Shown: positions 34,549 to 47,026 of the stretch, piece by piece
How the letters are laid out: each line of letters opens with the position of its first letter
Numbering within the stretch: position 1 is the stretch's first letter
NCBI GenBank assembly: GCA_029962745.1
Contig: CM057157.1
Span: 4,811,678 to 4,875,677 of the forward strand
Reading direction: 5' to 3'
DNA: 64,000 bases
Source of the DNA: Echinometra lucunter
Lineage: Eukaryota > Echinodermata > Echinoidea > Camarodonta > Echinometridae
Made by a program: the position numbers and the translations under genes
The notes under the pieces: model-generated
Told to the model about the DNA's origin: nothing
Databases searched by the model: none
The model's input: only the letters and a program-made list of their open reading frames with translations

Positions 34549-36919
34549 GCCGTTGAGGGTGCTGAGAATAGGAAGAAGAAGAAGAAATTCTTGCAAACTC
34601 TGACAAAAAGCGCGACTACATCACGTAAGTGATGAAGCTCGATTCTCAACTTCAAAAGTCATCTTAAAATTGAATAATTGACTGATGTTTTTTTACTTAC
34701 ATTTATTTTGACAACTTACAACTTACCAAAAAATGAGGATTTATTGTTTCATGTTCACTCGGAAATTCCGTTTCTCTCCGCTGAAGTCAACTGGAAGTTT
34801 GACCTTACATCAAGTCTATGTACATGTATGCAGAGCGCGATTAACTGGGATACCAAACGGGCTCGCAAAGATTTTGTTTGTGTCCTTGACCGATGCCGTG
34901 CTCCGCGGCGTCGGGTCTGATTAGATTGTGTAGGTTCCTGTTTCAGCACTTGCACAACATACATGCTGTAGCATGCAAATTGCTGACAATAGGAAAGTAG
35001 TGTTCTACCAATTGAATTTTTGGGGACTGAGTTACTGCGGTAGCCCGAACATGTAGCGTTCGGGCTGCGCATTGCATTCCAGTGGAAGCTTCTATGCCTA
35101 CCTATGCGGGGCTCCCCAGCTAAAAAATACGGATTTTTTTTTAAATTGAACAAATCAATCAAGCAATTTTAGGTACTTACAAACATTGTCGATAAAAAAT
35201 CTTGTTCGATTAGGAAAAGGATGGTCCCCAAAATGAGTCTTTATCCGCCCAGATCTTCGATAAATCTTTTCCACAGGCCGTTGTTAGTTTGCAAATGCGC
35301 ATGCGCAAGTTCTTGTTTTTGTACATGTTTTTGCTATATGCGAAACGGCGATCACCGGGATGGCTTCAACTTGGCGTGCAAAAAGGGAAATTTGATGAAT
35401 TCTAAACACATTTGAGGTAAATATGATTTCCGAACAGAATATTTAAGATAGTAGCATTGTATATATATTTTGTGCTGAAACTTTCCTGCAAAATGCGATT
35501 GGTTCGGGAACGAACTTGCTTGATTCCCAGCAATAACTTTCAGGGGCGATTTCTTAATTTTTCGTCGCCCCCAAAATCATTTTTTCGGCGTATTTCGGGA
35601 GCTCTTTCAGGCGTTTCCGGGGCGAATTCGCCCGCCGCCCCCATGTATTTTTTTCCCTGATTGACAATATTTTAATGATGTGAGGTATTCAAAAGAGAAT
35701 ACTGGTCAAAGCTGTAAGTGTATAATATATGTCTCTAAAGATTGTAATGTTAACTTCATTCCAGACAAAAATCTTATACTGTGTCTGTCAGATATTGTGC
35801 TTTTTCCAATATGCTTCCCCTTAAAATCAAGGTGGAAGGTGTACTGAGAATGAATTTCAACATGCCCCTGTAATATACCTGAAGGACTCTTTGCTACACA
35901 AATCAACACAGATCTGTTGCAATACAAATGTATCCTAACTTAAGAATCCAGTGTACAATGAATATTAGAATAGATCTATACAGGTGTATCATAAAATGAG
36001 TCATCAAGTATACAAAATCATCCTCTTGGTGAATATATTACATGTACTGCAGTCTTCACTATCCTAGGAATAGGGACCAAAGTGCTATGTAGTCAACGTT
36101 TGGGCCTTCCCTTGTGACCATTTCCTAAGCCCACCCCCTCTGCTATAAAGATATTATTAAATCATGCTGACATTCATGTTAGAAGGTGTAACTGGAGTAT
36201 AGTGGAAGTTAACTTCCTCATAATCTATTCCCATGTCATTCCACAGCATGTTAACATCCATGGTGTCATGTCTGAAAAAATCCTCAGTTTATAAATGAAA
36301 AAAATATTTATCTAAATATGAAATTTGATTGTGGCTGCAATGTTATTTTTCTACATAACAGGCCTGCTACATACATATTTTATAATCATATTATATTTCA
36401 GGTCCCTTTGCTCTATTTTAACTATGAAAAAAAAAAATCAGGTGTCAATTTATGAAAATTATCATTTTTTCAGAAAAAAGCTGTAAAAACAGAAAAAATT
36501 ATATTTTCTGGGTCAAAGATTTGTCCTTATTCTGAAACTTGCATATTCTGCATTAGAAAATGAAAGGAAGAATTGAAAGAAATACTGTTGCATTAACCTC
36601 AGGACTTAAATTTGAAATAGATAGTTGATATGGAAATTCGCCTTTTCTGTAGCTTTCTGCCCTCTACAGATCAAACTGAAGAAGTTTAAGCTCGGCCACT
36701 ACTTTTTCTCATAATTTGAACCCTAGGCAAGATTTCTGTCAAGGTTTCAAAATAAAAAACACAATTTAAAAATTTAGTCAATTTGTCCACCTAGTTATAA
36801 CATTGCTCTGAAACAAGCCCGTATTATATAATCATTTTAGGCAATTTTTTTTTTTTTTTGCCATATAGGCATCGAAGCAGTGAATTAATGTTTTATTTTG
36901 ATTTGTTAATACATGCAGG
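34549..36919. other. Intergenic or 5' intronic DNA
   Basis: No coding exon was recognised. A short hairpin AGCCCGAAC/GTTCGGGCT is at about 35042-35066. Open frames of up to 135 codons (minus, to 34755) show no family resemblance and no splice support. Confidence 0.4.
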
Positions 36920-37185
36920 TTTGATGCTGATCGAAGTGACGTTTTGTGGGATTCTCCGAGAGCAGTGATCTGACTTTTGCTTCATGTATCCAGACCCTGA
37001 GTAGTTTCATCATGTAGGCTATATGTAGCAGCTATCGTAGTGTCTTCATCATTGAAAAACAGAGTTGACTTTTGACCTCAGCAGTAAGAGAAGACAGTGG
37101 GGAGAGTCTCTCTGTGAACAAATCATCTTTACCCCACTTGAAGTGATATGATTTCGAAAATGGATACTGCGGATTCTCTCAGGAA
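36920..37185 (+). promoter_or_regulatory. Likely 5' untranslated exon with an upstream reading frame
   Basis: A good acceptor (TTAATACATGCAG) ends at 36919, and the sequence then runs to the start codon at 37186. Two in-frame upstream ATGs (37148 and 37160) open a short reading frame of 13 or 9 residues. Its TGA (37187-37189) overlaps the main start as ATGA. Such an overlap can make main-frame translation depend on reinitiation or leaky scanning. The acceptor is inferred from sequence only. Confidence 0.5.
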
Positions 37186-37521
37186 ATGATGGATTTGAAG
37201 GAGGAGGAGGAGGTGGGGCAGCCTACCATTTCCCCTTGCCCTGTTACCAGCCCCACCCCTCCTAAACCTCTGACCCCATTCCAGTTATTTCTTCATCACA
37301 ATGGACTGGAGACGTACCTCCAGTATTTCCCGAATGATTTCACCCTGGGTCATTTCCGGGCTATCACAGAGGATGATTTGGAGGATGATTATGGAGTGGA
37401 GAAGCTTCCGGATAGAATCAAGCTGATGAGAGCTGTGAATAAGGCCAGAGAGGAGTATGATGATCGAGAGAGAGATCTGGAAAGACGATCACATCATGGT
37501 GGAGGAGAGTCTGATGGAGAG
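37186..37521 (+). CDS. SAM-like-domain protein, first coding exon (partial gene)
   Basis: 112 codons from ATGATGGAT to GATGGAGAG, ending in a complete codon at a GTTAGT donor (37522). Residues 1-30 are acidic and then proline-rich. Residues about 30-92 look like a sterile alpha motif: a helical FQLFLHHNGLETYLQYF, an acidic turn (AITEDDLEDDYGV) and a closing helix (LPDRIKLMRAVNKAREEY). The end is charged and glycine-rich. SAM domains mediate protein-protein or RNA binding and oligomerisation. I do not recognise the specific family. The G at -3 gives an acceptable start context. Coding density is clearly above that of nearby AT-rich DNA. The gene continues downstream. Confidence 0.75.
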
Positions 37522-37974
37522 GTTAGTTTTTTTTCTTTTATATTTTTATGTATTTTCCTTTTCTAATCTCTTCTGATGAATTTTCTTCTGCTCTTTATGC
37601 CTCCCAGGGTAAAAGATATGCAGGGGCGACGGGTGATTTCACTCTCGGTGGAGCTCAAATAGCTCTGTAAAACCCAATATAACCAAGTTCTTTTGGGCGA
37701 CCATATTCTTCAGAGGCGCCCTTGCCTCAGCTCCGAAATAAGCAATAAATTCACAAAGCGTGATTTAGGAGCAACAGAATTAACATTTCTTGCAATGACA
37801 CACACGTTAATGCATCGCATACCCTCAAGGAGAAAATTGGTATATCAGCTATCAAAATTCAACATACATGTAGCTCCCTTGGGCCTAGAAATGTAGCTCC
37901 TGTAAAGTCGTCCACAGGAGCTATATTTTCCAGAGAAAGGCTCCTGTGTGAAAAAAAAAAGTTTTTTTTACCCT

Positions 37975-38472
37975 GATGCCTCTGCCCATCAAAGGTGGTT
38001 CCAGAGGCATTTATGTTTTCAGGTGGTCTGTTGGTCCTTCTGTACATGTACAACCTGCTTTTACATCAACATGATGTCTCAGGAATTGTTTGACGTATGA
38101 ACTTCAAGCTTGCTGATTGTGCATGACCAGAGGAAAATGATCTGCTTAGATTTTGAGGTATAGAGGTCATAGCTTTAGAGGTCAATTCCAAAATTTCAAG
38201 TGAAAGCCTTGTTTGATATTTAAAAAAAAAATATCTAAAAAAGCATTAGAAATTTGAATTTCAAACTCAGTGCTGATATCCGCATCATGGGAAGACAATC
38301 TGATTAAATTTTGTGGTATGTAGGTCAAAGGTCAAGGGTCACAGAGGTCAATGAACATGTAAATATATGTTTTTTATTCTGGTTAACTACTACACAGTGA
38401 TTCAAGAATAGTTAGAGCCATGCAGTTGACTGAATATACATGTACATGTACATGTAGGTGGAGGCATACTAT
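37975..38472 (+). mobile_element. Degenerate copy of the GCCTCCGCC...GGAGGCAT element
   Basis: It starts TGATGCCTCTGCCCATC followed by CCAGAGGCATTTATGTTTTC. It includes GATCTGATTAAATTTTGTGG-like and AGGTCAAAGGTCAAGG blocks and ends near GGTGGAGGCATACTATG. The same order of blocks occurs in the large element at 56796, so this is a diverged two-unit relative. It lies in the big intron. Confidence 0.65.
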
Positions 38473-39065
38473 GTGGGAGAAACAGTCACATCATCTTGTC
38501 TCATGTACATGTAGAATGTGATTTGATAAAATCAGTTAAATAAGCAGAACATGAAGATGATATAATTTTGAATCCCTCCTCCCCTGTAGTATACTGAATA
38601 GATTCATGTACAAGTACATGTGTAATGTAAATTGAAATTTAACTTGTAATTTGCCTACATGTACATGTAATTGCAGGTGCTATGGCTGATAAAAGACTGT
38701 GTCATGTATTACAAAGTACACTGTACATGTTCCAACTTGTACATACATTGATATGTGCACACTGTACACAATTTTTTTTTTAATGTTGTGTAGCAGAATT
38801 TTTGGTAATCCATCCGTAACTCGTGGTATGGCACAGGTTTATGGTTGTAAAAAAAAAGATATTTATTGCCATATTAGATTGCATACATGTGCATGTACGT
38901 ATCTAGCAAAGATTTATGAGACATGCATTTTGATAGTGAATACACATACATTGTATTGAGCTTCTTTTAAGGCTTCCAGTGCTGTATTTTTTAAAAATCG
39001 TTATATCCTTGAATTTGATACATGTAGATAATTTTGCAATTTTGGGTTTTATAGAACTATCGCTT

Positions 39066-39467
39066 TTAACCCATTCGTGACAGAGGTCTACATTTTGTGG
39101 TTTTTGATGCAAAGCCCTAAAAATCATACCAGTACATGAGCAGAAAGAGCAAAAAATTCTACACAAACTGTGCCCATTTTGGTTGCGTCAATATTTGTTG
39201 TTTGATGCTGAAAATTTTTAAAAGGAAAATAAGCATTAAAATCCTTAAATTGGCAATGTGATAGAAAGTTTAAAATCACCGTTTTCCCCTGCAAATTGGC
39301 AACTTTTTGACTTCTCATCATAATTTCTGTCAATTTATATTCATTTCAGATACATGACGTTTTATTAGAAAAATGTAGCAATAAAATAAAAATGTTGGTG
39401 TTGCCAATTTGAAGAATAAAAGCTGATCAAATTAGGCTTTAAATAATTCCTGTCATGAATGAGTTAA
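39066..39467 (-). mobile_element. TTAA-flanked ~400-bp MITE, family 1, copy 1
   Basis: TTAA, then CCCATTCGTGACAG at the left; CTGTCATGAATGAG, then TTAA at the right. CCC/GGG ends with TTAA duplications are the signature of piggyBac-like elements. The interior is noncoding and homologous, in reverse orientation, to copies 2 and 3. This copy is inverted relative to both. Confidence 0.9.
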
Positions 39468-39573
39468 CTCCTGATCGCAGCAATGTATGCAAAATTTGTT
39501 GAAGGAAATTGCATTTTCAACTAAAAATATAATGTGAAAATATCATTTTTAGTTAGGGTACAAACATGTAATA

Positions 39574-39730
39574 GGAGGCGCTGTGGCTCAGTGGTAGAGC
39601 AATGGTCTTGTAACCGGGAGTACCCTGGTTCAAAACCAAGTTGATGCACTCATGCCCTTTGGTATGGTATTAATCCTCATTACCAAGTCCTTTGGAGGGG
39701 ACTTAAAAGCAGTCAGTCCCTGGTTGCTTA
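39574..39730 (+). mobile_element. tRNA-headed SINE between two inverted MITEs
   Basis: The head has A box TGGCTCAGTGGTAGAGC and a degenerate B box GGTTCAAAACC, then CTCATGCCCTTTGG and on to GTCAGTCCCTGG. It resembles an Ala/Lys-type tRNA head but the arms do not pair, so it is a SINE, not a tRNA. It ends next to MITE copy 2. Confidence 0.75.
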
Positions 39731-40149
39731 TTAACCCATTCGTGACAGGAATTATTTACAGCCTAATTTGATCAGCTTTTATTCTTCAAATTGCCAACAC
39801 CAACATTTTTATTTTATGGCTACATTTTTCTTATAAAAAGTCATGTATCTGAAATGAATATAAATTGACATAAATTATGATGGGAAGTCAAAAAGTTGCC
39901 ACTTTGCAGGGGAAAACGGTGATTTTAAACTTTCTATCACATTGCCAATTTAAGGATTTTAATGCTTATTTTCCTTTAAAAAAAATTTCAGCATCAAAAA
40001 AACAAATATTGATGCAACCAAAATGGACACAGTAAGTGTAAAATCTTTTGCTCTTTCTGCTCATGTATTTGGTATTATTTTTAGGGCTTTGCATCAAAAG
40101 TTATTAAACCAAACCACAAAATGTGGACCCTCTGTCACGAATGGGTTAA
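39731..40149 (+). mobile_element. TTAA-flanked MITE, family 1, copy 2
   Basis: TTAA and CCCATTCGTGACAGG at the left; CTGTCACGAATGGG and TTAA at the right, a perfect 14-bp terminal inverted repeat. With copy 1 it forms an inverted pair able to make a roughly 400-bp intronic RNA hairpin. Confidence 0.92.
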
Positions 40150-42179
40150 ACAAGCATGCACATTTATGCCCTTTTAGCAGTCAGGTAAAATAACCAACCA
40201 TGTAACCATAAAGAGACAGCCACAAAACCAATACCGGGTATTTATTATTATTATTTTTTTCCTAATTTAAGAAATTTGTGTTTCTCAAGCTGTCTAGAAT
40301 GTTGAGTAAGAAGGGAGGTACAAGAGTGCTGTAATGTGGAGACATTAGCTCATAATCCAACAAGAGTCATTATACATGTAGCTGAATACTTTTTCCTCTA
40401 CATGTACTTCTCTTATGGGAAGTCATCTTGCAAACGCATCGTAAACCAAATTAGTCTGGTTGTAGTGTTAGCATGGTTCAGTAATTGCTGTAGTTGCCTG
40501 CTGATGATTATCAGCAATAATATGCCATATAATGAGCATGCATATTCTGCAGATGTTGTCTAATGAACCGGCGGTTATCACACACACACAGACATAATGA
40601 TTCGATGCTTCAGCAAGTAAGACAACAACAGCAGGATGAAAACAATATTGACAATCATGTGGGTAGGTACTGTAGCCAATATTTATAAAGGGCTGAATAT
40701 GGTCTGTTTGTTTGAGTGCTTTTTTTTTCTCTCTCTCTCTCCGTTTTGCCAGATACAAGCATGAAATAAGCCCTGTAGAAACCTGAATTCCAAGATTTAT
40801 GAAAAGAAAAAAAAAAAACCCAGAAAGGCCAATTTTTGCATACATGTATAATTGTACCTGTAAACATACAGTGTATAGCAAAGGAAAACATGTTATTTTA
40901 TCTTAGCAATTTGACTGAAATTGATATTTCATGGACAGATACTTGAAAATGAATATTTGGATGTACAGAGCTTTATTCACCCATACAGGCAGCTCATTAA
41001 ATACATTTTGAAAAATACAAAACAGTTGTATGCCTTCAACTTTGTAATGAATCAGAATCATTGCAGCCTACAAACAGTGAGCTAATCACTATGAAAGAAT
41101 AAAACAAAACAGAATGCCTCCAAATACATGTACAAGTAATTGTTTGGCTTCTTCATGGCAAAAAGGTGTTTGTGTGGATGTATGTCGAGATCGACATGAA
41201 GTTTCCATGAAGTTTCACTTGGCGAAAAAGACCAGAACATTTTAGCTTAGTGTAAAATTTTCTCAATTTTATAAATATTTGGGGTGGAGGGCCCAGAGGG
41301 GGCAAAATCTGGTATTCAGCGTATACAGGTGTATTGTTTTCAAATAGTAGAAAACTAAAAATTGCAATGGCTTAGAGCACTAGTGTAATTTTCAACAAAT
41401 TAATAAAAAGAACTTTTTAAAGTGTTTTTTTTAAAATTATTTATTTACTTAAAATTTTACTGCAATGAAAAATTTTTCTCCAAAGAATATACATGTACAT
41501 TAAAGTTTTATATATACATCAAAAGTTTTATGTAAATGTAATGATAATTGCCTTTGCACCTTGGATAACACATTGACATGCATACATACATGTACAGATA
41601 CAGACAAATGAAATGAAGTACAATTGTACTCAGAAATGAACATTGAAATTGTAGTCCATTTTTTGTGATAGTAGCGCAGATAACCTTCCCTTGAAATTGA
41701 AATGTGTGCTCATCTTCTATTTTTATTCTTTTTATGGTGCAAATCCGCCTTGCAGGTGAAATTGGATAGTACAGAACTCTCTTGGGAATGGATTGAAAAA
41801 GGGTAGCATTTCACTTTTTATGTTCCTTTTCCATCATGGAAATTGAGCGGCTTGCTTGGTGTGCCATGCCGATAAAAATCTTCAGGGCTTTGTGTTCCGT
41901 GATGGCTTTTAGATGCATGAAAAGCTGATTATGTGTTCAAAATACATGGAGGTATACTATACTGTAATATTGTTTGGTCTGGCTCATGACAGCTAAGGAA
42001 AGAGAGGGGGAAAAAGTGCCTGGGAAAAATTAACCTTGGGAAAACCAACAATTTTGCCAGGATTCCTTAGACCAAGAATAATGTGTGTATCATGTACAAT
42101 GTATGATGTACTCGAAAGATGAGTTTAGCTTGCAACTCTCCAGGAATTTTTAAATATGTGTTTTTGATGAAAAATTAAT

Positions 42180-42485
42180 TATTAATAGTAATATACAGTT
42201 CTTGTATAGCGCATATCACATTATGATATAACGTCTCTATGCGCTTCCAAAGGACTTCGATATTATTACCCTAGCTTTAGCCTGGCAGCCTTTTACAGCG
42301 TGCAAGCATTTCAAGGAATGAATTCCTGCCAGGTACCCATTCACCTCACCTGGGTTGAGTGCAGCACGATGTGGATGAATTACTCGCCGAAGGAAATTAA
42401 AGCCATGGCTGGGATTTGAGCCCACGGCCCTCTGATTATATTAAAAGACGAGAGTCAGAACCACCAGACCACAGTTGATGTGTTG
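42180..42485 (-). mobile_element. tRNA-headed SINE
   Basis: On the minus strand the head carries GTGGTCTGGTGGTTCTGAC and B box GGGCTCAAATCCCAG, followed by the body AATGGGTACCTGGCAGGAAT, GGCTGCCAGGCTAAAG and CCTTTGGAAGCGCATAG. It ends ATGCGCTATACAAGAAC plus an AT-rich tail. The body and tail are shared with 55367-55658. The GCGCTATACAAG tail resembles CR1/L2-type LINE 3' ends, which suggests the mobilising partner. Confidence 0.8.
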
Positions 42486-42888
42486 ATGCCATAACAAACT
42501 ATTCAACATACAATGTAGTTTTCAGTACGTGCCACATCTTGCAAACATGCACAAATCAGCTCCTTTTAACAACTTGTGCATTTCAAGACTCTCTTGGAAA
42601 AACCAATACTGGCCAATGGCTTAACCTGTCAATTCCTATTGCCATGTTCTTGTTAAATTCTCTCCTTTCCCATCCTGTGGTGAAGAGAGCATGGAGATGC
42701 AGGCTTTCTTTCTCTCAATGTTTTTATTACATTTTAACGATCTTTCCTGAGTGGTTCCCCTCTCAGGCTGTGATCGATTGAGTTGTTATGGACCCATACA
42801 AATTAGGTGTGATGTCTGGGAGAGGAAATTTATGCTGCTGCTCTTGCCCTTCATCTTAATACATGTATACAGTATGGTGGTCTCAGGG

Positions 42889-42903
42889 AAAGAGAGAGAG
42901 AGA

Positions 42904-42973
<70 letters not shown>

Positions 42974-43078
42974 TGGAGAAAGAAGGGGAGAGAGAGAGAG
43001 AGAGATGGAGAAAGAAGGGGAGAGGAGAGAGAGGATGAGAGACAGAGATAGGATGAGAGACAGAGATAGAGTTGGAAA
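42889..43078 (+). repeat. GA microsatellite
   Basis: (GA)n with GATA and GATGGAGAAAGAAGG interruptions. It generates serine/leucine frames on the minus strand. Confidence 0.95.
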
Positions 43079-45167
43079 GAAGGGAGAGAAGTGATTTAAA
43101 TGGGAGGTAGGAAAATACTCTAGTACATGTAATTCCATGAAAATTTGGTATGCAGAAAATGCATGAATGGATACTTATTTTTGTCATTCACATTTTCAGG
43201 GTCCTATAATGTTACACCATTCATTGTGCGTAAAATTTATAAGAAACCAAAGTTGTCTATGTACACCAATTCGTCGTCATTTTTACTGAAATGGAGGAAA
43301 ACGCATTTATACTTGTAGATTTAGGTGTTCTTAAATAAAAGAATTTGCTTTCTTTGAATAATTTCATGTATCATACATGAAAGAAAAAGCTTATGACTTT
43401 AATTTGAAATTGTGTACATGTATGTTACCATGCACAATGATACAGAATAAGGAAGTATTGGCTATTCAAACATGATTCGACGGTTCGTAAAAACGTTTTC
43501 TCCAATGGGTATTTCTGCGCACATGTGTGGATTCGTCAGTTCATAAAAATGACAACGAATTATTGTATATTTTTCATTGTACATGTACATTGTAATACAT
43601 GCAGAGTACATTATGTACATGTATGAATACCGGCAGATGGAAAATATGAAAATGATATTGGACCAAAATATCCTTGTGGAATGTTCCCCATGCTGTGGTT
43701 GTCAATTTCCACTTTACAGTTCTTCTTGTGTGATTACAGTACAATGTAGTACTCCTACAATGCACATGTGTACAGTGTAATTGTGCATTCACTCTCATTA
43801 TTATGGGCAAGTCTGCAACATGTACATGTACATACCTTGGTATTTACTTAGATTTAAGCCCTTTTTAATCCCAGCTTAGACCTTAAAGGAGAAGTGAATG
43901 TATAGGGATTATCTTTATATCACAAATATAAATAAGATTTGGCAATGGACTGTTATCAAATCAATAAGCAGATTGGGAAATACATGTAGTCTTTGAGTTT
44001 CAGACTCTATTCAGTGCCTATGATGCAGGACATGCTGCATTGGCATGGGTTGGGGAGTATAGCCTAGCGATTACCTCCCAGACATAATGAACTATGGGCG
44101 GCTGCTGGCTGGTCTCCAATTTGTAATTTACCACCCCATATTCCTATTGATTGCATACCAGTTGCCTTCTAAATGGCTATGCACAGCATATTGCATGTCA
44201 ACATCATTTACCTCTGTAGACATTAGGCAATAATGCCAGCATTACGCTGACGCTGACGTATTGGCAATTTTTTTGCTTGACTTACGTAGAATTATGCAAT
44301 GCTAAGTTGAGCATGCAAGTGTAATGCTTACAGTACTTTATTGATCTCTCTATTGCTTTATGAATGAAAGTACTACAACTTTGTTATGGGGCAGGTTTTC
44401 ATCGGGCGTCGTACATGTGTAAATGAAATTATTTTTATAAGCTGTTCTCTAAGATCATGAGAAGTACATTATAAGACATAAAGATAAAGTTGTCCTAACT
44501 CGAAGGGAAAAAAAGATATGTGTGTTGTCTCAAAAGCATGTTTTCCATGGGCGATTTTTTTTTTCAAATTCCAAATAAAAAATGAGCTGTGAATTTTCTT
44601 ATGGAAGCTATTTTTGTAGTGACGGGATCTACTTTTTAATATAAATTTTCATGGAATTTGTACTGTAGATGATTTAGTATCCTCCTGAAATGCCATGTAA
44701 GTCATAATTAGTCTTCATTCTTTAAATCGTTGTTCCTTTTAACTTCCTTTACATGTTCACAACTTCACTTTGAAATACTCATGTTATCTTTTTCTTTTTT
44801 CTTTTTGCAGTTCAGCTTTTGTGTAAAATTATGCTTTTAATATTATGTGTATTGTGTACATGTACATGACACGTATTAACTATGAATCAGTTAAGTGGTT
44901 ATTTGTACTGTAGCTGAATGTAATTATGGATCTCTGCAACTACTCAAACATTATTAAAGAGGTTTATGAAATTAAAGACACCACTGAGAAAATTCAATTG
45001 TTTTCTTTGCCTATTTCACTGTTCATTGATGAAGGTGAAGAATTTACAAGTGCTTTGAAGTGCTTTCTCATGGTTCAAGTAGTTTTATACTCTATGAAGT
45101 AAAATAGAACTAGCAAGAAAGTACATGTATTATGCTCTGTAATATTGCAATTAAATTGAAATACACT

Positions 45168-45582
45168 TTAACCCATTCATGACAGGAATTATTTGAGTCC
45201 TGATTTGATCAGCTTTTTTTCTTCAAATTGGCAACACCAACATTTTTATTTTATTGCTACATTTTTCTTATAAAACATCATGTATCTGAAATAAAAATAA
45301 ATTGACAAAAAGTATGATAAGAGGTCAAAAGTTGCCAATTTGCAGGGTAAAAGAGTGATTTTAAACTTTCAGTGACATTGCCAATTTAAGGATTATAATG
45401 CTTATTTTCCTTTTAAAAATTTTCAGCATCAAACAACAAATACTGATGCAACCAAAATGGGCACAGTTTGTGTAGAATTTTTTGCTCTTTCTGCTCATGT
45501 ATTTGGTATGATTTTTAGAGCTTTGCGTCAAAAGTTATTAGGCCAAACCACAAAATGTGGACCTCTGTCACAAATGGGTTAA
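45168..45582 (+). mobile_element. TTAA-flanked MITE, family 1, copy 3
   Basis: TTAA and CCCATTCATGACAGG at the left; CTGTCACAAATGGG and TTAA at the right. Same orientation and nearly the same interior as copy 2. Confidence 0.9.
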
Positions 45583-46621
45583 TGAATTATGAATTTCAAT
45601 GAAAAGGAAAAGGAATTCAAATAAGACTGATTAAGAACTCTTCACTTTTTCTACTGTATACTGGAGATAGCATGAGGGCCAATCAACTTGTCATTGTCAC
45701 AGTTTTATGCTTCTTTGTGAAGTCAACATGAACACTATTACATGTTTTCATTTTCCTTCACTTTTAAGATTCATGAGTTATAGTTCATATTTTAGTCATT
45801 GTTTTTACTTCCATTCATGAGACTTTTCACTGAATGTCTTCATCAATGTTTTCTGAATCTTTGCTATCACAGTCATCTTTGTCCTCATTTCATTTTTCTT
45901 CATCCTGATTACTGAAAATCTGTTGTGAATCTTGGCTTTCTTGACTGGGTTCACAGACCTGCCAACCAGTACGATTTTTCAGTCAAAATATGGGCATACG
46001 CTTTTTCTCTATTTTAATGCGTTTTTCCAAAGAATTATAATGATCTACGTATTTTTGTTCTATCTGGCTTTCCATAGTATGTAGCGATCTTGTCATGGAT
46101 CTTGTAGCTTCCACGTGCGCGTTTTCGTACGCATTGTATGCATATAGTTTTGTGCATGCTGCGCCGGTGCTTGCCACAGCAGCATGAGCACGTAAGCACG
46201 TTGAGCGAGGAAGCAGTTTGGAGTTCACATGCCCGCGTCATTTTGTTTTTTTGCTTTTTACGTCTTAATGACGTGAAATTGAGGTTCGAGAATGGTACCA
46301 GAAGAAAGAGCAAACATTTCTCAGTCGTTCTAAGAGAAAATCTAAAAATTGAAATTTCTATCCAAAATTTGTGTGAACGGCCTATCTGCGAGAAGGCGAC
46401 GATTTATCTTCATTTAATACAAAAATGAGAAAGATGCCTACATATAACTGAAATACATGTACCAATGAAAAGCAGCAATTGCTGACAGGGAGTGTCAAGA
46501 TAATGGCTAACTTCAAAATAGTCAAAATAATTTGTTGGATTTTCTGAAAAAAAATTTCATACATTAAGCAATCGTCTTTTGTGTGTTACAATGTAATATA
46601 CCTTAAAAATGTCACAGCAAG

Positions 46622-47026
46622 ATGAAGTATCATACATGTAGTCCTAGTAGTGCAACTGTATGCATAGAAGCCTTATTTGTGGGCGGTCACTTTTCTTTCA
46701 TCTCCATGTGCCATTTTTTTCTGAAGAATTTTTATTTGAGGCAATTTAGAGTGTTGTGTCTGCATGAGGTTTACAGGGTTACACAACTACAGTATCATGT
46801 AGAGAGGATGGTTGATACAAGCTTTATTGAGCTGATAAAACATGCAAGAGCTTTAGTGGTCTGCAGTGATGACTCATGTGAATGCTTTATTATACATACA
46901 AGTACAATGGATGTAATATTCCTCCAGAACTACATAATGGGCTGTCTGGATGGAGAAATGTTCATAAAATTACACATACACCTTAGATTTATGTTTCATG
47001 ATGGATGGCATAGAAGAGTATTATGA
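46622..47026 (+). CDS. Orphan open frame, 134 codons (doubtful)
   Basis: The longest non-repeat open frame in the big intron. The translation is cysteine- and histidine-containing with hydrophobic stretches but shows no motif I recognise, no signal peptide and no splice-site support. It lies on the same strand as the host gene. It may be a decayed element or chance in AT-rich DNA. Confidence 0.15.
   Translation: MKYHTCSPSSATVCIEALFVGGHFSFISMCHFFLKNFYLRQFRVLCLHEVYRVTQLQYHVERMVDTSFIELIKHARALVVCSDDSCECFIIHTSTMDVIFLQNYIMGCLDGEMFIKLHIHLRFMFHDGWHRRVL

Noticed and set aside
39583..39650. tRNA gene (also heads at 21472, 42440, 50030 and 55380)
   Set aside because: A and B boxes are present but acceptor and anticodon stems do not pair, and SINE bodies follow.
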